Shown in pieces: positions 26,319 through 36,426 of a stretch of 64,000 nt of DNA. The position numbers and the translations under genes were made by a program. The stretch's first letter is position 1. The number at the start of each line of letters is the position of its first letter. The notes under the pieces were generated by a model. The model was not told the DNA's origin, searched no databases, and saw nothing but the letters and a program-made list of their open reading frames with translations. The DNA comes from Flavobacteriaceae bacterium (GTDB taxonomy: Bacteria; Bacteroidota; Bacteroidia; Flavobacteriales; Flavobacteriaceae): the NCBI GenBank assembly GCA_004762155.1, contig SIHP01000001.1:248001-312000 (forward strand), given 5' to 3'.

Positions 26319-26379
26319 AAATTCTACTGTTTTACTTTATTTCGTTTTTCTTTTTTTTGAAACCTACAATTGTATTTAT

Positions 26380-26565
26380 ATGAAAAAATATTTTGGTTAT
26401 TTATTAATACTGATAGCTGTGTTATTTGCTTTTTACAGGGGAAAAAGACTAGGTCTATTAAATTGTATTGATTTTAATGTTCTTCCAATTGTTGCTAATT
26501 CAATTACTTTCATAACCTGTATAATTCTAATAGCATTCGCCGTCATCCTAATTAAAAGAGAATAA
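26380..26565 (+). CDS. Small two-helix membrane protein
   Basis: The 61-residue protein (MKKYFGYLLILIAVLFAFYRG...) has two hydrophobic helices separated by a short polar loop (KRLGLLNCIDF) and a basic end (IKRE). A longer in-frame start at 26245 would run antisense through the 49-residue gene and is less likely. It is followed 40 bp later by another small membrane protein. Function unknown. Confidence 0.55.
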   Translation: MKKYFGYLLILIAVLFAFYRGKRLGLLNCIDFNVLPIVANSITFITCIILIAFAVILIKRE

Positions 26566-26605
26566 CTACTGTGTTTTTTTTTATCCTTAATCGTACTTTT
26601 ATAGC

Positions 26606-26836
26606 ATGAAACCAAAATTTTCATTAAAAAAACATTACCCGTCAATTCTAGGTGGATTATTAGGTATTATACTAGTAATTTGTTTTATGCTTATTATTTT
26701 TTATGCCCCTTGGTATATACATATTTCGTTTTTTTTACTTGTTCTATTTTTTTTCATACACTCAAAACTAAGAATTAACTACACTTTAAAAACTATCTTA
26801 CAACCACTTAACACTTATCTTCTAACCAATATATAA
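26606..26836 (+). CDS. Small membrane protein
   Basis: The 76-residue protein has a basic N-terminus (MKPKFSLKKHYPS), two closely spaced hydrophobic helices (about 16-32 and 37-52) and a polar C-terminal tail. No family is recognised. It is the second of two small membrane-protein genes before the BlaI-type repressor and is separated from that by the operator region, so it is probably not in the repressor operon. Confidence 0.55.
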   Translation: MKPKFSLKKHYPSILGGLLGIILVICFMLIIFYAPWYIHISFFLLVLFFFIHSKLRINYTLKTILQPLNTYLLTNI

Positions 26837-26887
26837 TTCAAAAAAAACCTTTGAAATTAGAATTTCACTTTACACTTAAAAGTACAT

Positions 26888-26942
26888 AACTATAAAAATA
26901 GTTGTATAATTACATTTATAGTTATATGTTTGTAACTATAAA
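26888..26942 (+). promoter_or_regulatory. Operator region of the BlaI-type repressor
   Basis: AACTAT-AAAA-ATAGTT (26888-26903) and a longer inverted repeat with exact 10-bp arms TTTATAGTTA and TAACTATAAA (26915-26924 and 26933-26942) share the core ATAGTTA/TAACTAT. They sit directly upstream of the repressor gene and are the likely autoregulatory binding sites. Confidence 0.7.
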
Positions 26943-26959
26943 ACAGTATACATTTTAAA

Positions 26960-27343
26960 ATGAAAGAATTAACAAAAGCTGAAGAACAAATAATGCAATA
27001 TGTTTGGGAACTAGAAAAAGGTTTTCTAAAAAATATTATTGAAAAGTTTCCAGAACCCAAACCTGCTTACACAACAGTACAAACTGTAGTTAGGGTATTA
27101 ACCCGAAAAAAGTTTATAGGTTATGAAACTTTTGGAAAAACAAATCAATATTTTCCTTTAGTAAGTAAAACGGAATATTTCAAAGGTCATTTTAAAGGTA
27201 TCGTAACCAAATTTTTTAATGGTTCTGTAACTAATTTCACCTCGTTCTTTACAGATGATAATGATTTTGATATTTCTGAATTAGAAAAAATGAAGCTGTT
27301 AATAGAATCAAAAATTGATAAATTAAAAGATAACAATGAATGA
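26960..27343 (+). CDS. BlaI/MecI-family transcriptional repressor
   Basis: The 127-residue protein is a winged-helix repressor: LTKAEEQIMQYVWELEKGFLKNIIEKFP, recognition region TTVQTVVRVLTRKKFIGYE, then a C-terminal dimerisation helix. In staphylococci BlaI is cut after BlaR1 senses beta-lactam. Here the next gene (8-bp overlap) is a BlaR1-like M56 protein with an M23 domain, so the pair probably senses envelope damage. Inverted repeats upstream are the likely operators. Confidence 0.92.
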   Translation: MKELTKAEEQIMQYVWELEKGFLKNIIEKFPEPKPAYTTVQTVVRVLTRKKFIGYETFGKTNQYFPLVSKTEYFKGHFKGIVTKFFNGSVTNFTSFFTDDNDFDISELEKMKLLIESKIDKLKDNNE

Positions 27344-28622
27344 TTTTTTGTATTATTTAATAAAGGTAAGTAGTGCTTTTTCAATACTATATATTTTATA
27401 CAAGTTTTGTTTTAGTAAAATGACATTCCACTCTTTAAACCGAGTAATTCTATTATTTACTTTACCGTTATCCTTGGTGATTCCTTTTATTAATATTGAA
27501 TTCATTACCACGACACCTATTCATGTTACAGATGTTTCAAAATTATTTAATGATTTTGAACCTATTTCAAATAACATAATAGCTACACAGAACATTAAAA
27601 ATTCATTTAATATCATTGGATTTATGCTACTTATGTATGGTGTTGGTTTAGCTTTTGGTTTGATAAAGTTTTCTTTTAACCTTTTTAAATTAACTCAATT
27701 GAAACAAAATGGAAAAACAATCAAAAAGTATAACTATTCCATAATTAGAACGGACATTAAACTTCCTTTTTCTTTTTTTAAATGGATTTATATTCCCTTA
27801 AATTTTCAAGAAAAAAATAATGATTCCATAATTAAACATGAAAAATTACATGGTGAATTATGGCACACATTAGATTTAATTTTTACAGAACTCTATCGCA
27901 TTGTTTTTTGGTTTAATCCTTTTGTTTATATGTTTCATAAAGATTTAAAAACAGTTCATGAATATCAAGTAGATGCTATATTAATTAAAGGTGGAGTTAA
28001 AAAATCGGATTATTTACAATTGATGCTTAACAATATTATTGCTCCTTATAAATTCATAGGACTTTACAATTACTTTAATGGTTTAACAATAAAAAAACGT
28101 GTAAACATGATTACAAAAAACAAAAATTCAAGATGGCAATTATTAAGATATTTTTTAATTATTCCTGTTATAGCTATAATGACAATGTCTTTTACTTCAG
28201 AAATAACGAATAACACAAATGACATACCTAGTATAGTTCCATTAAAACTAAACACAAAACATGAAATCAGTTCAGGTTTTGGAAAGCGTTTTCATCCAAT
28301 ACTTAAAAAAGAAAAATTTCATAATGGGGTAGATTTTAAAGCTAAAAAAGGAACTCCTGTAATTGCATCTGCAAATGGAATTATTACTACCGCTGAATTT
28401 AATAAAAAAGGATACGGTAATTTAATTATTATTAATCATGGTGGTGGTTATGAGACCATGTATGGCCAGTTAGAAAGTTACATCGTTAAAAACGGAACTA
28501 AAGTTAATAAAGGTGATGTAATCGGTTATGTTGGAGAATCTGGAAGAGCAACTGCTCCTCATTTACATTATGAAGTACTTAAAAATGGTAAAAACGTAAA
28601 TCCTTCAAATTATTTTAATTAA
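27336..28622 (+). CDS. M56 (BlaR1-like) and M23 peptidase fusion
   Basis: The 428-residue protein has membrane helices in its first 120 residues, and then the M56 site HEKLH (168-172) with a downstream acidic/His region (VHEYQVDA). A further membrane helix lies near 270-287, followed by a periplasmic M23 domain (about 308-428). M23 zinc ligands are present: H329 and D333 in HNGVDF, and the HLHYE motif at 409-413. The usual Y-x-H-L motif reads YGQL (Q378), a departure at a position that is normally an active-site His. It overlaps the BlaI-type repressor gene by 8 bp. The M23 domain may bind or cut peptidoglycan as the sensor head. Confidence 0.9.
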   Translation: MNDFLYYLIKVSSAFSILYILYKFCFSKMTFHSLNRVILLFTLPLSLVIPFINIEFITTTPIHVTDVSKLFNDFEPISNNIIATQNIKNSFNIIGFMLLMYGVGLAFGLIKFSFNLFKLTQLKQNGKTIKKYNYSIIRTDIKLPFSFFKWIYIPLNFQEKNNDSIIKHEKLHGELWHTLDLIFTELYRIVFWFNPFVYMFHKDLKTVHEYQVDAILIKGGVKKSDYLQLMLNNIIAPYKFIGLYNYFNGLTIKKRVNMITKNKNSRWQLLRYFLIIPVIAIMTMSFTSEITNNTNDIPSIVPLKLNTKHEISSGFGKRFHPILKKEKFHNGVDFKAKKGTPVIASANGIITTAEFNKKGYGNLIIINHGGGYETMYGQLESYIVKNGTKVNKGDVIGYVGESGRATAPHLHYEVLKNGKNVNPSNYFN

Positions 28623-28624
28623 AA

Positions 28625-28667
28625 AAAGAACATTAGTAAACAAAAAAGATGTTCACTAATGTTCTTT
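28625..28667. terminator. Bidirectional terminator
   Basis: Exact 13-bp arms AAAGAACATTAGT and ACTAATGTTCTTT with a 17-nt loop lie between the convergent M56-M23 and M28 genes. Confidence 0.85.
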
Positions 28668-28695
28668 ATTTTAATCTATTTCCTCTTATTTTCAA

Positions 28696-29688
28696 CTATT
28701 CAATAACCACTCTTGTTGGTGTGTCTTTTCCGTTAATAATACTTTCGGTTCCTTTTGCAACTGCTTTTACAGTTTCTGTTAAAACACCAACATCTAAACC
28801 TTCTGCTTCATCACTTACTTTATGATAATCTGCATCAATATCTATTGGAGTTGTAGAAAATGTATGCGAAGGAACACCTAATTTTGCTAAAGATGCATTA
28901 TCCGATCTAAAAAATAAATTGAATTTTGGATACGGATCTGGATATAATTTATAACCTGTTCCTTCAAGGTTTTTTTGAATAATTTTTCCAAAATCAGAAC
29001 GATCAAAACCCGTTAACCAAGCTGTTTTAGGTCCTGTTTTTGGTTCTTTTCCTATTAACTCTAAATTAATTCCTGCAACAAACTTACTTGCATCAATATC
29101 TTTTCCAAAATGTTTAGAACCTATTAAACCCATTTCTTCTGCCGTAAAAGCAACAAAAACAATAGAACGTTCATTTTCATTTTTTGCTTTAAAATATTCT
29201 GCTAAAGCTAATACACCTGAAACTCCAGAAGCATCATCATTTGCGCCATTATAAATACGATCTCCTTCTCCAGGATTCATGACACCTAAATGATCGTAAT
29301 GCGCAGAAACAATAACATATTCATCTTTTTTACTTTTTCCCTCTAAAACACCAATAACATTAAACATTTTAATATTATCATGTTCAAAATTTTGACGATA
29401 ATCAGGTAAATTATTGTAGGTTTTTAAACCAATACGTTTAAACTCGTTTTCTATATATTTTGCTGCCTTTTCAATTCCTGCTGTTCCTGGTTTTCTTCCT
29501 TCCATATCATCAGCAGCTAACGTATATAAATGTTGCTTTATAATAACTTTATTTATACCAGCTGTTGTTTCATTGTTTTTTACTGATGAAACTTCTTCTG
29601 TTTTTGCAACTGTAGTAGTTACGTCCTTAGTATTCTTACAACAAATTAAAAGCAATATTGCTCCAATACACAAGATTAGTTTTTTCAT
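28696..29688 (-). CDS. M28-family zinc aminopeptidase, lipoprotein
   Basis: The 330-residue protein has a lipoprotein signal (AILLLICC-KN) and an M28 catalytic domain. Metal ligands are visible in VSAHYDHLG, GANDDASGVSG, FTAEEMGLIGS and a late DADYHKVSDE. M28 members in Bacteroidota are periplasmic or surface aminopeptidases that release N-terminal residues. It is monocistronic and diverges from kdsA. Confidence 0.92.
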   Translation of the reverse strand: MKKLILCIGAILLLICCKNTKDVTTTVAKTEEVSSVKNNETTAGINKVIIKQHLYTLAADDMEGRKPGTAGIEKAAKYIENEFKRIGLKTYNNLPDYRQNFEHDNIKMFNVIGVLEGKSKKDEYVIVSAHYDHLGVMNPGEGDRIYNGANDDASGVSGVLALAEYFKAKNENERSIVFVAFTAEEMGLIGSKHFGKDIDASKFVAGINLELIGKEPKTGPKTAWLTGFDRSDFGKIIQKNLEGTGYKLYPDPYPKFNLFFRSDNASLAKLGVPSHTFSTTPIDIDADYHKVSDEAEGLDVGVLTETVKAVAKGTESIINGKDTPTRVVIE

Positions 29689-29731
29689 TTTTTATTGATT
29701 TTATTCGTTAAATATAGCCAATTTTATTTCG

Positions 29732-29739
29732 TAGTTTTG
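29732..29739 (+). promoter_or_regulatory. Bacteroidota -7 promoter element of kdsA
   Basis: TAGTTTTG matches TAnnTTTG and ends 16 nt before the kdsA start codon. No TTG at the exact -33 distance was seen. Confidence 0.5.
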
Positions 29740-29755
29740 TTGAAAATTTTCAAAA

Positions 29756-30574
29756 ATGGACTTATCTCTTATCCCAAATATAAAACATACAAAATCTAAC
29801 AACTTTTTTTTATTAGCTGGTCCTTGTGCTATAGAAGGCGAAGACATGGCTTTGCGAATTGCAGAAAAAGTAATTTCTATTACTGATAAATTAGAGATTC
29901 CTTATGTATTTAAAGGAAGTTTTAAAAAAGCAAACCGTAGTAGAATTGATAGTTTTACAGGAATTGGAGACGAAAAAGCTTTAAAAATTTTACGCAAAGT
30001 ATCGGAAACTTTTAAGGTACCAACAGTTACAGATATTCATGAAGCTTCTGATGCTGCAAAAGCTGCGGAATATGTAGATGTTTTACAAATTCCTGCTTTT
30101 TTAGTACGTCAAACAGATTTGGTTGTTGCTGCTGCAAAAACTGGTAAAGTTGTTAACTTAAAAAAAGGACAATTTATGAGTCCAGAAGCGATGCAACATG
30201 CTGTAAAAAAAGTACATGATGCAGGTAACGAAAAGGCTTGGATTACAGACCGAGGAACAATGTTTGGTTACCAAGATATGATTGTAGATTTTAGAGGAAT
30301 TCCTACGATGCGAAAAATGGCACCAACAGTTTTAGATGTAACACATTCGTTACAACAGCCAAACCAATCTACTGGAGTTACAGGCGGAAGACCAGACATG
30401 ATTGAAACTATAGCTCGTGCTGGTGTTGTTAATAATGTAGATGGTTTATTTATAGAAACTCATTTTGATCCTGCAAATGCAAAATCAGATGGAGCTAACA
30501 TGTTAAACCTAGACTATTTAGAGAAATTATTAACTAATTTAGTTGCTATTAGAAAAACAGTAAATTTACTATAA
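29756..30574 (+). CDS. kdsA: 3-deoxy-8-phosphooctulonate synthase
   Basis: This is the enzyme that joins phosphoenolpyruvate and arabinose-5-phosphate to make KDO-8-phosphate for the lipopolysaccharide core. The family blocks are clear: LAGPCAIEGEDMALRIAE, FKGSFKKANRSRIDSFTGIG, PTVTDIHE, IPAFLVRQTDL, NLKKGQFMSPEAMQHAV, ITDRGTMFGYQDMIVDFRGI and DVTHSLQQPNQSTGVTGG. The length of 272 is standard. It is probably monocistronic. Confidence 0.97.
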   Translation: MDLSLIPNIKHTKSNNFFLLAGPCAIEGEDMALRIAEKVISITDKLEIPYVFKGSFKKANRSRIDSFTGIGDEKALKILRKVSETFKVPTVTDIHEASDAAKAAEYVDVLQIPAFLVRQTDLVVAAAKTGKVVNLKKGQFMSPEAMQHAVKKVHDAGNEKAWITDRGTMFGYQDMIVDFRGIPTMRKMAPTVLDVTHSLQQPNQSTGVTGGRPDMIETIARAGVVNNVDGLFIETHFDPANAKSDGANMLNLDYLEKLLTNLVAIRKTVNLL

Positions 30575-30659
30575 ACAACTAATTTAAATCTCTTTACGAT
30601 AATTTATCATCTAAAAGAGTGTTATATTAAATGGTTTAATAGCCGTAAAATATTTATGT

Positions 30660-31856
30660 ATGAAAAAAACACTTAGTATTATTTTAATTGTTCTTTCATC
30701 TTTTATTGCAAAAGGGCAAACACTTAAAGATTCTGTTAATGTTATCTATAAAAACTATTTTGACCTTTTAAAAACAAAGGAAAAATTAGATACTATTGTT
30801 CTAAAAGTTGAAAACTTTGAAGAATTGATGGAGTCTAACAATCAAAAGATAAAAGAAATTACAGATGCTGAACTTTTTAGTTTGAAAAAACAATTAGATC
30901 AGCGTAGAAAAAAAATAATTAACACTACTGAATTTGTTTTTGCTTCAAACGCTAGTTTAAATGCTATAAAACAATTAGATGCTACCAGTGATTATTTAAC
31001 TCAAATTTCTAGTTTAAACAATCCAGATAATTCCGATTTGGGTTTTTCTTTATCAAACAAGATTACATTAATTTTAGAGAAAGAAATTTTTAAAGGGAAA
31101 AGTAAAATTAACGGGATTAAAAAATCTAAATTTTTACTGTTTGTAGATAATATTATTAAAGCGCCAATAACACAATCGTTAACAAGTGCTATTCCTGTTG
31201 TGAGTTCTATAAAATCTGTTTTTGATTTGGTAATTGGTAATGCTTTAAAAGGTAAAGATACTTCTATAGATGATGTTGTTGCCTTAAAAAAATCTTTACA
31301 AGTTTACATAGAACATTATGATGGTTTGGCAAAATCTCAAATTGAGTTTGAACAAAACTTAGGGAATTTAGATGTTAGAAAAGAAGGTTTAGTTTTATTA
31401 TTAACACAATATACAACAGAACGTATACACACGTTAAGTCCTAATATAATATCACAAACAGATAAAAAATTATCCTTAACTAAGCTTATCAATAAATATT
31501 ATACTAAAAGTGATATACAGCAACGTGTTGACAAAATAACAAGCTCAAAACCATATGATTACAATCAACATTTAGCAGACAAAAGGTTATCGCATCCTTA
31601 TTACGCATTAAACCAAGCAAAGTTTATCCGAGACGAAATTGAATCTTTATGTAAAGAATATATTTCCATTTTTTCCAGTTATCAATCTTCATTAAAAAAG
31701 GTTTTAATCAAAAGTAAAAATATTGGAGACGCTAATAAAATAGATGCTAAAATAACGGAACTAGAAAATAAGCTATTGAATGTACAAACTACTTTTGATG
31801 ATAATTTAAATATTGACAAACTGAATACTACCTTTAAAACATTGATGAATTATTAA
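30660..31856 (+). CDS. Exported helical/coiled-coil protein
   Basis: The 398-residue protein has a signal peptide (MKKTLSIILIVLSSFIAKGQ). The mature part is almost entirely helical with long charged segments, for example EELMESNNQKIKEITDAEL near the start and a C-terminal coiled coil (NIGDANKIDAKITELENKLL). One weakly hydrophobic region lies at about 165-190. No family is recognised. A periplasmic or membrane-associated structural role is possible. It is the last chromosomal gene before the cassette-like region. Confidence 0.75.
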   Translation: MKKTLSIILIVLSSFIAKGQTLKDSVNVIYKNYFDLLKTKEKLDTIVLKVENFEELMESNNQKIKEITDAELFSLKKQLDQRRKKIINTTEFVFASNASLNAIKQLDATSDYLTQISSLNNPDNSDLGFSLSNKITLILEKEIFKGKSKINGIKKSKFLLFVDNIIKAPITQSLTSAIPVVSSIKSVFDLVIGNALKGKDTSIDDVVALKKSLQVYIEHYDGLAKSQIEFEQNLGNLDVRKEGLVLLLTQYTTERIHTLSPNIISQTDKKLSLTKLINKYYTKSDIQQRVDKITSSKPYDYNQHLADKRLSHPYYALNQAKFIRDEIESLCKEYISIFSSYQSSLKKVLIKSKNIGDANKIDAKITELENKLLNVQTTFDDNLNIDKLNTTFKTLMNY

Positions 31857-32585
31857 GTATAATAATTCATTAAAACAATTGTTTAAATAACATCTTTTTT
31901 TAGTTCTAAACACTTCATAAATATTTTTTTTTGCAGAAAAATGTAATTTTCAATGTGGATACCCGTATAATTCTTGTCTTAAGTTTTTGTAATGTTGTAG
32001 CTTATACATACAATTTGGTTGTTTAACGATGTTTGTATTCGTTTATAAACAAGTTGACGGTAATAAAAAAGAAGTGATTTTTAATGCTTCTATTGCGTAT
32101 ATCTCTCTATTTGGCGTGTATACCGCAATAAAAGTGTTTATATAAACATGTTAGTTTTAATCCAAAAAATAAAATTGTAAACCTATTCCCTAAAATCTAA
32201 TTATATGATTTTTAAGTAAGCTTTAAATATGGGATTCTAAAAAGTTTCATGTTTAAGTTTTTACAGTTACACTGTGAAAGAAGGCTCTTTCAAACATTGT
32301 GAATGTTATAAAAACTTAATAAATTACGGGAATATTTTTTAGAAAGTCAAGTGATTTGTTTAAATATTACTTAAAAGTGTTTTTATTGTTGTTAAATCAG
32401 ACATCAGTTATACAAATATAAAAGGCTATCTAATTTAAGTTTCAGGGAACAGCTAGACTTGCATATTTATGGTTTATTTTTAGGACTCCGTTTTTTATGA
32501 TCTATTGGAATTTCATACCTTTATATTACAAAGACTAAAACCAACAACAGCTAAAAGTCAATGCTTCCCATTCGGTCGCACTGCT
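31857..32585. other. Gene-poor flank of the cassette region
   Basis: This stretch of about 730 bp contains no gene that I can support. A 38-codon frame at 32029-32145 (MFVFVYKQVDG...YTAIKVFI) looks like the C-terminal end of a small membrane protein whose upstream part is broken by stops. The base composition is AT-rich, and no terminator or clear repeat was seen. Confidence 0.5.
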
Positions 32586-32603
32586 GTTAGCCATACGTTA
32601 GGT
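32586..32603 (+). repeat. Half-site of an attC-like palindrome at the array start
   Basis: GTTAGCC (32586-32592) and ACGTTAGGTG with core GTTAGGT (32597-32603) stand 27 bp before the first cassette gene. Similar GTTAGG cores precede other genes of the array. A matching left half was not found upstream, so the 5' edge of the array looks eroded. Confidence 0.45.
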
Positions 32604-32629
32604 GTAATTAAAAAAAGAATTGAAAATTT

Positions 32630-34060
32630 ATGAAGTATCCTAGTAAAATTCAGGAACAACTTGAAGAAGTAGAAGACTTAATCAAATCTTGGTCAGTCCA
32701 TATAAGCTTTGACCAAGTACTTCAATGGATTATGCAATTCGATAATGATGATTTTGATTTAGCAATTAGAATCTTAAAAAACCTTAATGTAATTGGTTTC
32801 AAAGAACTTAACAAAGGTTTAGAAATAGCTTATTCAAAATTAGAGCGAAAAGCTATTGAAGCAGGAACAAGAATTACTCATAAAAACACGATTTTTGCAG
32901 GTATAGGAGAATATAGTAAAAGTGGTAATATGATTTCTTATAATTTTAGACTAACCAACAGTATATCAGAAGATAATTTTAAACTTGACGAAAAGACTTT
33001 AGAATACCTTGAAGCTGGGGAAATAAAAAACATAGTTCTAATAGACGATATATTATCAACTGGTACATCTGTTTTGAAAGAAGTAAAAAAACTTACAGAA
33101 AAGACAATTCCCCTTAAAGTCGAAAATATTTTTGTTTTGACTGCTGTCGGGATGTCAGATGGTATTGAGAAGGTGAAAGAAGAAACAAAAGGTAAAGTTC
33201 ATATCTTTTCTGCATTTGAATATGATAGTAGTGATACTGTAATATCATTAGATTCTAGTTTTTATGAAGGCATTCCTTATCAAAATAGAATAAAAGTAAA
33301 ACAACAATTAGAATATTATGGTAAAATAATTTATCCTAAAGGTAAATTAGGCTTTGGTAGTGTCGGAGGCTTAATCGTATTTTATTACAATACACCAAAT
33401 ACTACTATTCCTTTAGTTTGGGGAAATAACAATTCTTGGATTCCTCTATTTAAAAGAGCCACACGATTAACAGGAATTTCTGCTCATTATAAAGAGTTTG
33501 ATAAAGCAATAAATAAAAAAGTAAAAAACCAAGAAAGTAAAGAACAAAATTCAGACGAATTAACCATATATGTTGAAGGAACAACTGATGAAATATTCTT
33601 CGAATGTCAAATCGAAAAACTTAATAATAAGTTAAATTTTAAGAAAATTGATATTATTTCTTTAGGAGGTTTTATGTCTAAAAAGTTAATTGACAATTTA
33701 GGACGCATTACTACAACTAAATATTTATTTATAGCAGAATCTAGTCCATTTGAACCCAAAGGACTTACCGCTCGAATTAAAAATAATATTAACGAATTAC
33801 CACATCTTTATATGAAATCATTTATAGGCTATGTCAATATTGATGAGTTATATTTAGATGAAGATTTCACAAAATACCTCCCTAAAGAAGAGGAACTTAT
33901 AGAATTAGATGAAAATGAGAAATTAAGAGTTATCGATAGACACCTTAGACGAAGAGGATTAGGAATGAAAAAGAATTTAATTAGTAGTATTATTGAAAGA
34001 CATGGAAATATATCGGAAATAGAAAAGTTATTTGCTTCTATAAAAGAAAAAATAAAAAAC

Positions 34061-34066
<6 letters not shown>
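32630..34066 (+). CDS. Phosphoribosyltransferase-like and TOPRIM-like fusion protein
   Basis: The 478-residue protein joins two domains. Residues 1-285 resemble the PRTase-CE group of phosphoribosyltransferase-like proteins, with the PRPP loop VLIDDILSTGTS (136-147) and a helical N-terminus (QVLQWIMQFDNDDFDLAIRI). Residues 308-470 begin with IYVEGTTDEIFF, the nucleotidyl-transferase glutamate motif of TOPRIM domains. The usual DxD strand appears as YLFIAESSPFEP, so metal binding may differ. Such fusions fit nucleotide-handling effectors of conflict systems, but no activity is proven. The stop codon lies inside the ACCTAAC core of the following palindrome, as in a cassette. Confidence 0.7.
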
Positions 34067-34814
<748 letters not shown>

Positions 34815-34848
34815 CAGGATATTTGTGCCAACAAAAAAATGGTATAAA

Positions 34849-35511
34849 ATGACGTTACAAGAACAACTTAAACAAATTCGGGATGCCACCATGGAAAGAA
34901 TGCCGCAATCCATTATTAAAGTCTTTACTGATAGTATAGATAACATCAAAAAAAATCAGTTAAAAGAAAATGCGCTACAGGTAGGCGACTATGTTCCAAA
35001 TATGAATCTTCAAAATAGCAACGAAGACAATTCATTATTAAGCGATTTAATAGAACAGAAATTCCTAATTCTAAACTTTTACAGAGGTGGTTGGTGTCCA
35101 TATTGTAATATGGAACTTCGAGAATATGAACGATTACGAAAAGCCTTCAACGAATTGGATACTGACATCGTAGGAATCAGTGCCGAAATACCAGAACTGG
35201 TAAATCAAACAATCGATAAAAACACACTTTCATTTCCTATCTTAACAGATATTGATGCCGAATTAATGAAAGCAATTGGTATCGTTTTTCAACTAGACGA
35301 AGCATCTAAAAAGGAATTTGAAAATTTTGGTATGGATTTCACTAAAATTCACGAGAACAACAATTTTGAATTACCCGTTCCTGCGGTATATGTCATTAAT
35401 AAAGAAATGGAAATCGTATTTGTTCATTTTGAGGAAGATTATATGACACGACTTGAACCCACAGAACTTTTAAACATTTTAAAAAACAACCTAATAACCG
35501 AAAAGATTTAG
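34849..35511 (+). CDS. Peroxiredoxin-like (AhpC/TSA family) protein
   Basis: The 220-residue protein is a thioredoxin-fold peroxidase-like protein, with the redox motif YRGGWCPYCNMELREYE (CxxC, peroxiredoxin-like branch) near residue 80 and a helical N-terminal extension (MTLQEQLKQIRDATMERMPQ). It probably reduces peroxides in the cytoplasm with thioredoxin-type donors. I start at 34849, the standard family start, rather than at 34768, which would include the end of the decayed HEPN-like gene. It lies between two broken genes inside the cassette region and is intact. Confidence 0.85.
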   Translation: MTLQEQLKQIRDATMERMPQSIIKVFTDSIDNIKKNQLKENALQVGDYVPNMNLQNSNEDNSLLSDLIEQKFLILNFYRGGWCPYCNMELREYERLRKAFNELDTDIVGISAEIPELVNQTIDKNTLSFPILTDIDAELMKAIGIVFQLDEASKKEFENFGMDFTKIHENNNFELPVPAVYVINKEMEIVFVHFEEDYMTRLEPTELLNILKNNLITEKI

Positions 35512-35991
35512 TGCTATGAAAAAGAACAAAATTATTTATTATCTGAGTTTGGAAAGTATTCTAGATATCATAATTTAGATATTATTACATCAGCATTTAA
35601 ACCAAGTATTGATATCAAAAGATTATGGGAAAAATACGAAACGGATATTGTACTTTCTGATTCAGACTTATTAGACAAATTATCTGATTTTGAATATGAA
35701 AAAGAAGTACATTCTTTCGTAACACAGTTCATCATTAGTAAGCTAGAAATATTTGTTCGTGGAATTAGTCGACAATTCACTATTGGTCAATTAGGGGAAA
35801 AAGCGCAACAGTTCTCATCAGTGTATTACGATTTTATTTTACTCAAAGATGATAAAATTGGAACCATTGATTATAGAAAAAATACAACAAGATTTCAGCA
35901 AAAAGAAAAAAAGACATACAAGAGAACCGCAATTGATAATATCAATAGAAAAATAAATCCTGATATCAAATTTAAAAATATCAAAAGATGA
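35512..35991 (+). pseudogene. Startless open frame after the peroxiredoxin gene
   Basis: The frame continues without interruption for 159 codons directly behind the TAG stop of the peroxiredoxin-like gene, in the same frame, and contains no usable start near its beginning. The product ([18 protein letters not shown]..., [17 protein letters not shown]) is polar and helical; no family is recognised. It is most simply the remnant of another gene fused by deletion to the peroxiredoxin end. Readthrough of the TAG is possible but unsupported. Confidence 0.45.
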
Positions 35992-36208
35992 TTTTGTTGG
36001 GGAATGGCCTTTTTATACTGAAGAAGTTGTTGTTGAATGTAGACAAAAACATTGGTGCACAATTGAGATTGACGGAATAGATTATGCTCTTAATGGTTCT
36101 GCATCTGACCGATATAAACTGGATTCAGTTGTTGATGCTGGAATGACAATTAGAGGAAAATCGATTGGTCCGTTTAGAAATATGGCATTAGAATTAAACG
36201 AAAAATAA
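35957..36208 (+). pseudogene. DUF2511 (YebY-like) remnant
   Basis: The last 75 codons before site B encode [20 protein letters not shown]...DGIDYALNG and end in [14 protein letters not shown]. This resembles the DUF2511 family of small exported proteins (pattern WPF...C, then YALNG). The N-terminus with its signal peptide is missing: the frame is closed by a stop at 35954-35956 and overlaps the preceding startless frame. The stop codon lies 8 bp before the core of site B, a cassette-like arrangement. Confidence 0.5.
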
Positions 36209-36215
36209 AGCCAGT

Positions 36216-36409
36216 GCCTAACAAGGTATAAAAAACATAGGGCGGTTTAGGCTTTCCGAAAGGTCTGTGTTTATTTATAAAGTCGCCAAATATAAAATTT
36301 GGCATTTTCAATAAAAAAGATAAAAGCAAAATATTATATTTGACTAAGTGTTAAACCCGAAATGTAGTGCTTATCACCTGCCCTACGTTTCTTATACTGA
36401 ACGTTGACA
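36216..36409 (+). repeat. attC-like site B (sister of site A)
   Basis: Bounded by GCCTAAC (36216-36222) and GTTGACA (36403-36409). It is closely similar to site A along its length (shared GGTATAAAAAACATAGGGC, CCGAAAGGTCTGTG, AAGATAAAAGCAAAATAT, GTGCTTATCACCTGCCCTACG). The right core departs from GTTRRRY at one base. Confidence 0.6.
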
Positions 36410-36426
36410 AACATTTGAGAAAAACG

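Noticed and set aside
26245..26379. N-terminal extension of the 61-residue membrane protein
   Set aside because: It reads antisense through the 49-residue gene and gives a Ser/Cys-rich stretch without family features.
36367..36426. N-terminal extension of the GNAT protein
   Set aside because: These 20 codons lie within attC-like site B and begin with a non-ATG codon. The domain starts at the ATG at 36427.
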